This document shows, piece after piece, positions 5,751 to 7,641 of a stretch of DNA of 7,641 nucleotides. Made by a program: the position numbers and the translations under genes. The stretch is from positions 1-7,641 of the forward strand of contig JAGVOC010000279.1 in the NCBI GenBank assembly GCA_020052975.1, written 5' to 3'. A model generated the notes under the pieces. The model saw only the letters and a program-made list of their open reading frames with translations, searched no databases and was not told where the DNA came from. The stretch's first letter is position 1, and each line of letters begins with the position of its first letter. This DNA is from Desulfobacterales bacterium. GTDB lineage: Bacteria; Desulfobacterota; Desulfobacteria; Desulfobacterales; RPRI01.

Positions 5751-6554
5751 CTATCGATTAAGCGTTTTCCAAATATTCGAGCCATGCACGGCCCGGTGAT
5801 GGTCAACACATTCCTGACCCTTCCCGATATAATAATCTCCGCCTGCCCCCGCCTTCGTACCATGCTGAATGGCACCGATAGTGCCGGTTGCCGTATTAAA
5901 AGCCGGTTCCCAGTGACAGCGCAGACACAAGTTCGCCTGATCCGCAACCAACATCTTATCGTAAACAGCGCCATGCGGGTTATGACACGTCTGACATCCT
6001 TCGCGCATAACGTCGTGTTCGAATACAAACGGCCCCTTCATTTCTTTATGACATTTAAAACATGCCTGATCGGATTTTTGAACGGATACCGTATTCATGG
6101 TCTCAAGCTCTGTCCCATGAGGGTTATGGCAGTCTGTACACTTCACGCGTCCCTCCACCACCGGATGATGGTGCTGCAAAAGGAATTCTCCTTTTTTGTC
6201 CATATGACAGCTGAAGCAATTTTCTGGCTCATATCGGACAATGTCTTTTTTATTCTGGCTGTCGGCATGCACGCTCCCCGGGCCATGACAACTTTCACAA
6301 CCGCCCCCCAAGGCCTCTTCCCTCTCTCCGAGAACTCGATAGTGCGATGTTAAAGAAAATCGTTTAGCCTGTTCTTCATGGCAGGCAGCACAGGTTTCCG
6401 TCCCGACGTATTCAGCTCCTTCGATTTTCGGCATAGTTTTTTCATTGGCAGCTGCTTGATCTGAACAGAAAAACATCGTGAAGCAAATGATTAACACCGA
6501 GAAAAGGCATTCCATGACTATTCTTATTTTCTCTTTCTTTGAGATTCTACCCAT
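5751..6554 (-). CDS. Secreted MtrA/DmsE-like multiheme c-type cytochrome
   Basis: This is a periplasmic electron carrier, probably the cytochrome partner of the adjacent barrel in an outer-membrane electron conduit. From the ATG at 6554 it has 267 residues. A signal peptide (hydrophobic stretch about 13-30, likely cut after QAAA near 36) precedes seven CXXCH haem sites: CAACH (55), CESCH (86), CFSCH (113), CTDCH (139), CFKCH (165), CQTCH (187) and CLRCH (210). An eighth, at 249, reads CVDHH, so its second cysteine is lost while the usual VHGSN tail remains. Extra histidines (SHY, NPHG twice, EHD, QHG, VHG) could be distal ligands. MtrA/DmsE proteins are typically decaheme and longer, so this is a reduced version. 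The ATG is chosen because GGAAGGGGG precedes it by four bases; the frame also opens at a GTG at 6608, just after hemA. The gene ends 15 bases before the barrel gene. The multiheme cytochrome call is certain; the subfamily is inferred. Confidence 0.88.
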   Translation of the reverse strand: MGRISKKEKIRIVMECLFSVLIICFTMFFCSDQAAANEKTMPKIEGAEYVGTETCAACHEEQAKRFSLTSHYRVLGEREEALGGGCESCHGPGSVHADSQNKKDIVRYEPENCFSCHMDKKGEFLLQHHHPVVEGRVKCTDCHNPHGTELETMNTVSVQKSDQACFKCHKEMKGPFVFEHDVMREGCQTCHNPHGAVYDKMLVADQANLCLRCHWEPAFNTATGTIGAIQHGTKAGAGGDYYIGKGQECVDHHRAVHGSNIWKTLNR

Positions 6555-6558
6555 AAGA

Positions 6559-6567
6559 CCCCCTTCC
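6559..6567 (-). promoter_or_regulatory. Ribosome binding site that decides the cytochrome start
   Basis: GGAAGGGGG stands four bases before the ATG at 6554. It selects this start over the upstream GTG at 6608, which would add 18 residues ahead of an already complete signal peptide. Confidence 0.75.
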
Positions 6568-6611
6568 ATTTTTTTATTAAATAACTTTATAATCTTTTCA
6601 TAAACCACACG

Positions 6612-7641
6612 TTAAATTACTTGAAGTGCGGTCATGTCTCTTGTTCCCTTTGTCCGGCAGGGATCATCTGTCCATTCCCTAAAAAAGTTATCCTGTAGAC
6701 GAGGGTTTCGTTGAAGCTTCTTAAAGAATTCATCCGCTTTTTGCGCAATGATTTCTTTAACATCGCGAACAGCCTGAAGACGCTGTTCGATATTTTGCTC
6801 AACAATTTTGTCCAGTTCATCAAGGCACATTAACGTGACACCTTTAACTGATCCGACATCGGGATGGATATTGCGCGGGATGGAAACATCAATCATTAAA
6901 AGTTTTCTTGGATTCTTTGTCATTACGGATTCTATGAGCCCCTTGTCAATTAAATAGTATGAAGCGCCTGTGGAACAAAAACACACATCTACCTCTCGCA
7001 ATATCGTTCTGATCTGCCCAAAATCAACCAATTCCCCGTTAAATTTACGAACTAAATCTTCACCCCTGTTTTGCGTCCGGTTCATGATAAATAATTTTCC
7101 CGCTCTTTTTCTTTGAAAATCCCCGGCTGCCAGCTGGCTCATTTTCCCTGCACCAAGGATCAACACATTCTTCCCTTCTAACGATCCCAATAATTTTTGG
7201 GCCGTGGCAACAGCAGCCCAGCTCACCGATGAACCGCCCAAACTGATATGCGTTTGCGCTTGCGCTTTTTTTGCCGTACGAATAGCCGTATGGATGAGGA
7301 TATTAAACACTGTATCGAGCATACCTTCCCGGCCTGCCAGAACCATAGAATTCTTCACTTGCCCAAGAATCTGTTTTTCTCCGATGACAAGAGAATCCAG
7401 GCCGCAGGCCACATGAAAAAGATGGCTCACAACCTCTTGCCCTTTTTTAATGTAAAAATATCTGGATAACCCTTGGGAAGAAGGAATCTCTTTCATTCTA
7501 AAAAGGGATTCAATAAGTAAAGCCGGATTATCTTTAGTCAAGTGGGCATAAATTTCCGTACGATTACACGTTGATAATACAAATGCCTCAATCACTCGAG
7601 GGTCATTTTTCAATTCTGACAAAAGAAGCTCGCGCTCCAGG
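6612..7641 (-). CDS. hemA: Glutamyl-tRNA reductase HemA, 5' end outside the window, short C-terminus
   Basis: HemA reduces glutamyl-tRNA(Glu) with NADPH to glutamate-1-semialdehyde, the first committed step of the C5 route to haem. The frame stays open to the right edge, so the real start is not visible; 342 residues are seen. The catalytic motif LSTCNRTEIYA holds the nucleophilic Cys. It is followed by GLDSLVIGEKQILGQVK (substrate domain), the NADPH-binding stretch KNVLILGAGKMSQLAA with MNRTQNRGEDL, and IDVSIPRNIHPDVG. The spinal helix continues to about KADEFFKKLQ, and the protein then ends within some 30 residues. In the usual protein of about 420 residues, a dimerisation domain of roughly 90-100 residues would follow here. 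The stop lies 57 bases before the cytochrome start, so that domain cannot be hidden downstream. The three minus-strand genes from hemA to the barrel could share one transcript. Confidence 0.93.
   Translation of the reverse strand, partial: LERELLLSELKNDPRVIEAFVLSTCNRTEIYAHLTKDNPALLIESLFRMKEIPSSQGLSRYFYIKKGQEVVSHLFHVACGLDSLVIGEKQILGQVKNSMVLAGREGMLDTVFNILIHTAIRTAKKAQAQTHISLGGSSVSWAAVATAQKLLGSLEGKNVLILGAGKMSQLAAGDFQRKRAGKLFIMNRTQNRGEDLVRKFNGELVDFGQIRTILREVDVCFCSTGASYYLIDKGLIESVMTKNPRKLLMIDVSIPRNIHPDVGSVKGVTLMCLDELDKIVEQNIEQRLQAVRDVKEIIAQKADEFFKKLQRNPRLQDNFFREWTDDPCRTKGTRDMTALQVI

Noticed and set aside
5648..6028. 126-codon minus-strand frame overlapping the cytochrome and barrel genes
   Set aside because: It is a shadow frame covering the end of the cytochrome gene and the signal peptide of the barrel; the Arg/Cys-rich product resembles no protein.
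5784..6353. 189-codon plus-strand open frame opposite the cytochrome gene
   Set aside because: It is antisense to a gene with seven clear haem motifs; its His/Cys-rich, low-complexity translation is the expected mirror of that sequence and it has no ribosome site.
6459..6482. Possible lipoprotein cysteine in the cytochrome leader (MFFCSD)
   Set aside because: The residues before the Cys do not fit a lipobox, which needs a small residue at -1; the downstream AAA site fits ordinary signal peptidase cleavage.
6612..6650. HemA tail KGTRDMTALQVI resembles the GTR-S-LAL-Q opening of HemC, suggesting a hemA-hemC fusion remnant
   Set aside because: The match is about eight residues with a gap and is followed at once by a stop; no further HemC-like sequence follows in any frame. 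Too short to claim.
7620..7622. TTG at 7622 as the hemA start
   Set aside because: The frame stays open to the window edge and the upstream residues (ERELLL) continue the known HemA N-terminal region; the true start is outside the window.

Overview
The window looks like chromosomal DNA from a Gram-negative (two-membrane) bacterium that makes multiheme c-type cytochromes. Five protein genes lie on the minus strand and one transposase gene on the plus strand. The evidence for two membranes is an outer-membrane beta-barrel protein with a signal peptide, encoded beside a periplasmic multiheme cytochrome. Cytochrome c maturation is of the System II (ResB/CcsA) type. Together with the C5 haem pathway, this suggests an uncultivated lineage such as Omnitrophota, Nitrospirota or a deltaproteobacterial relative. 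The sequence alone cannot settle the phylum.

Layout, in minus-strand transcription order from the right edge. (1) 7641-6612: hemA, glutamyl-tRNA reductase. Its 5' end lies outside the window and its C-terminus is unusually short. (2) 6554-5751: a secreted MtrA/DmsE-like multiheme cytochrome with seven CXXCH motifs and an eighth that is broken (CVDHH). (3) 5735-3699: an MtrB/PioB-like outer-membrane barrel, followed by a strong intrinsic terminator at 3683-3642. (4) 3629-2600: a complete IS30-family insertion sequence, with its transposase on the plus strand. (5) 2558-1194 and 1197-415: resB and ccsA, overlapping by 4 bp. (6) 414-1: no recognisable gene, but many palindromes. These are a 22-bp perfect palindrome, an AT-rich inverted repeat, an unassigned 52-codon open frame, and a cluster of short hairpins that resembles the ends of IS200/IS605 or REP-type elements.

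The genes fit one theme. HemA starts haem synthesis, ResB/CcsA carry haem across the inner membrane and attach it to apocytochromes, and the cytochrome/barrel pair resembles the inner part of a porin-cytochrome conduit for electron transfer across the outer membrane. No outer-surface MtrC-type cytochrome is present within the window.

The points most worth checking are the degenerate eighth haem site, the short HemA, and the IS30 insertion directly upstream of resB, which may have built a hybrid promoter. The TTG start of resB (possible frameshift) and the palindrome-rich left end also deserve a look. I found no clear new defence or signalling system, no CRISPR array and no RNA gene.
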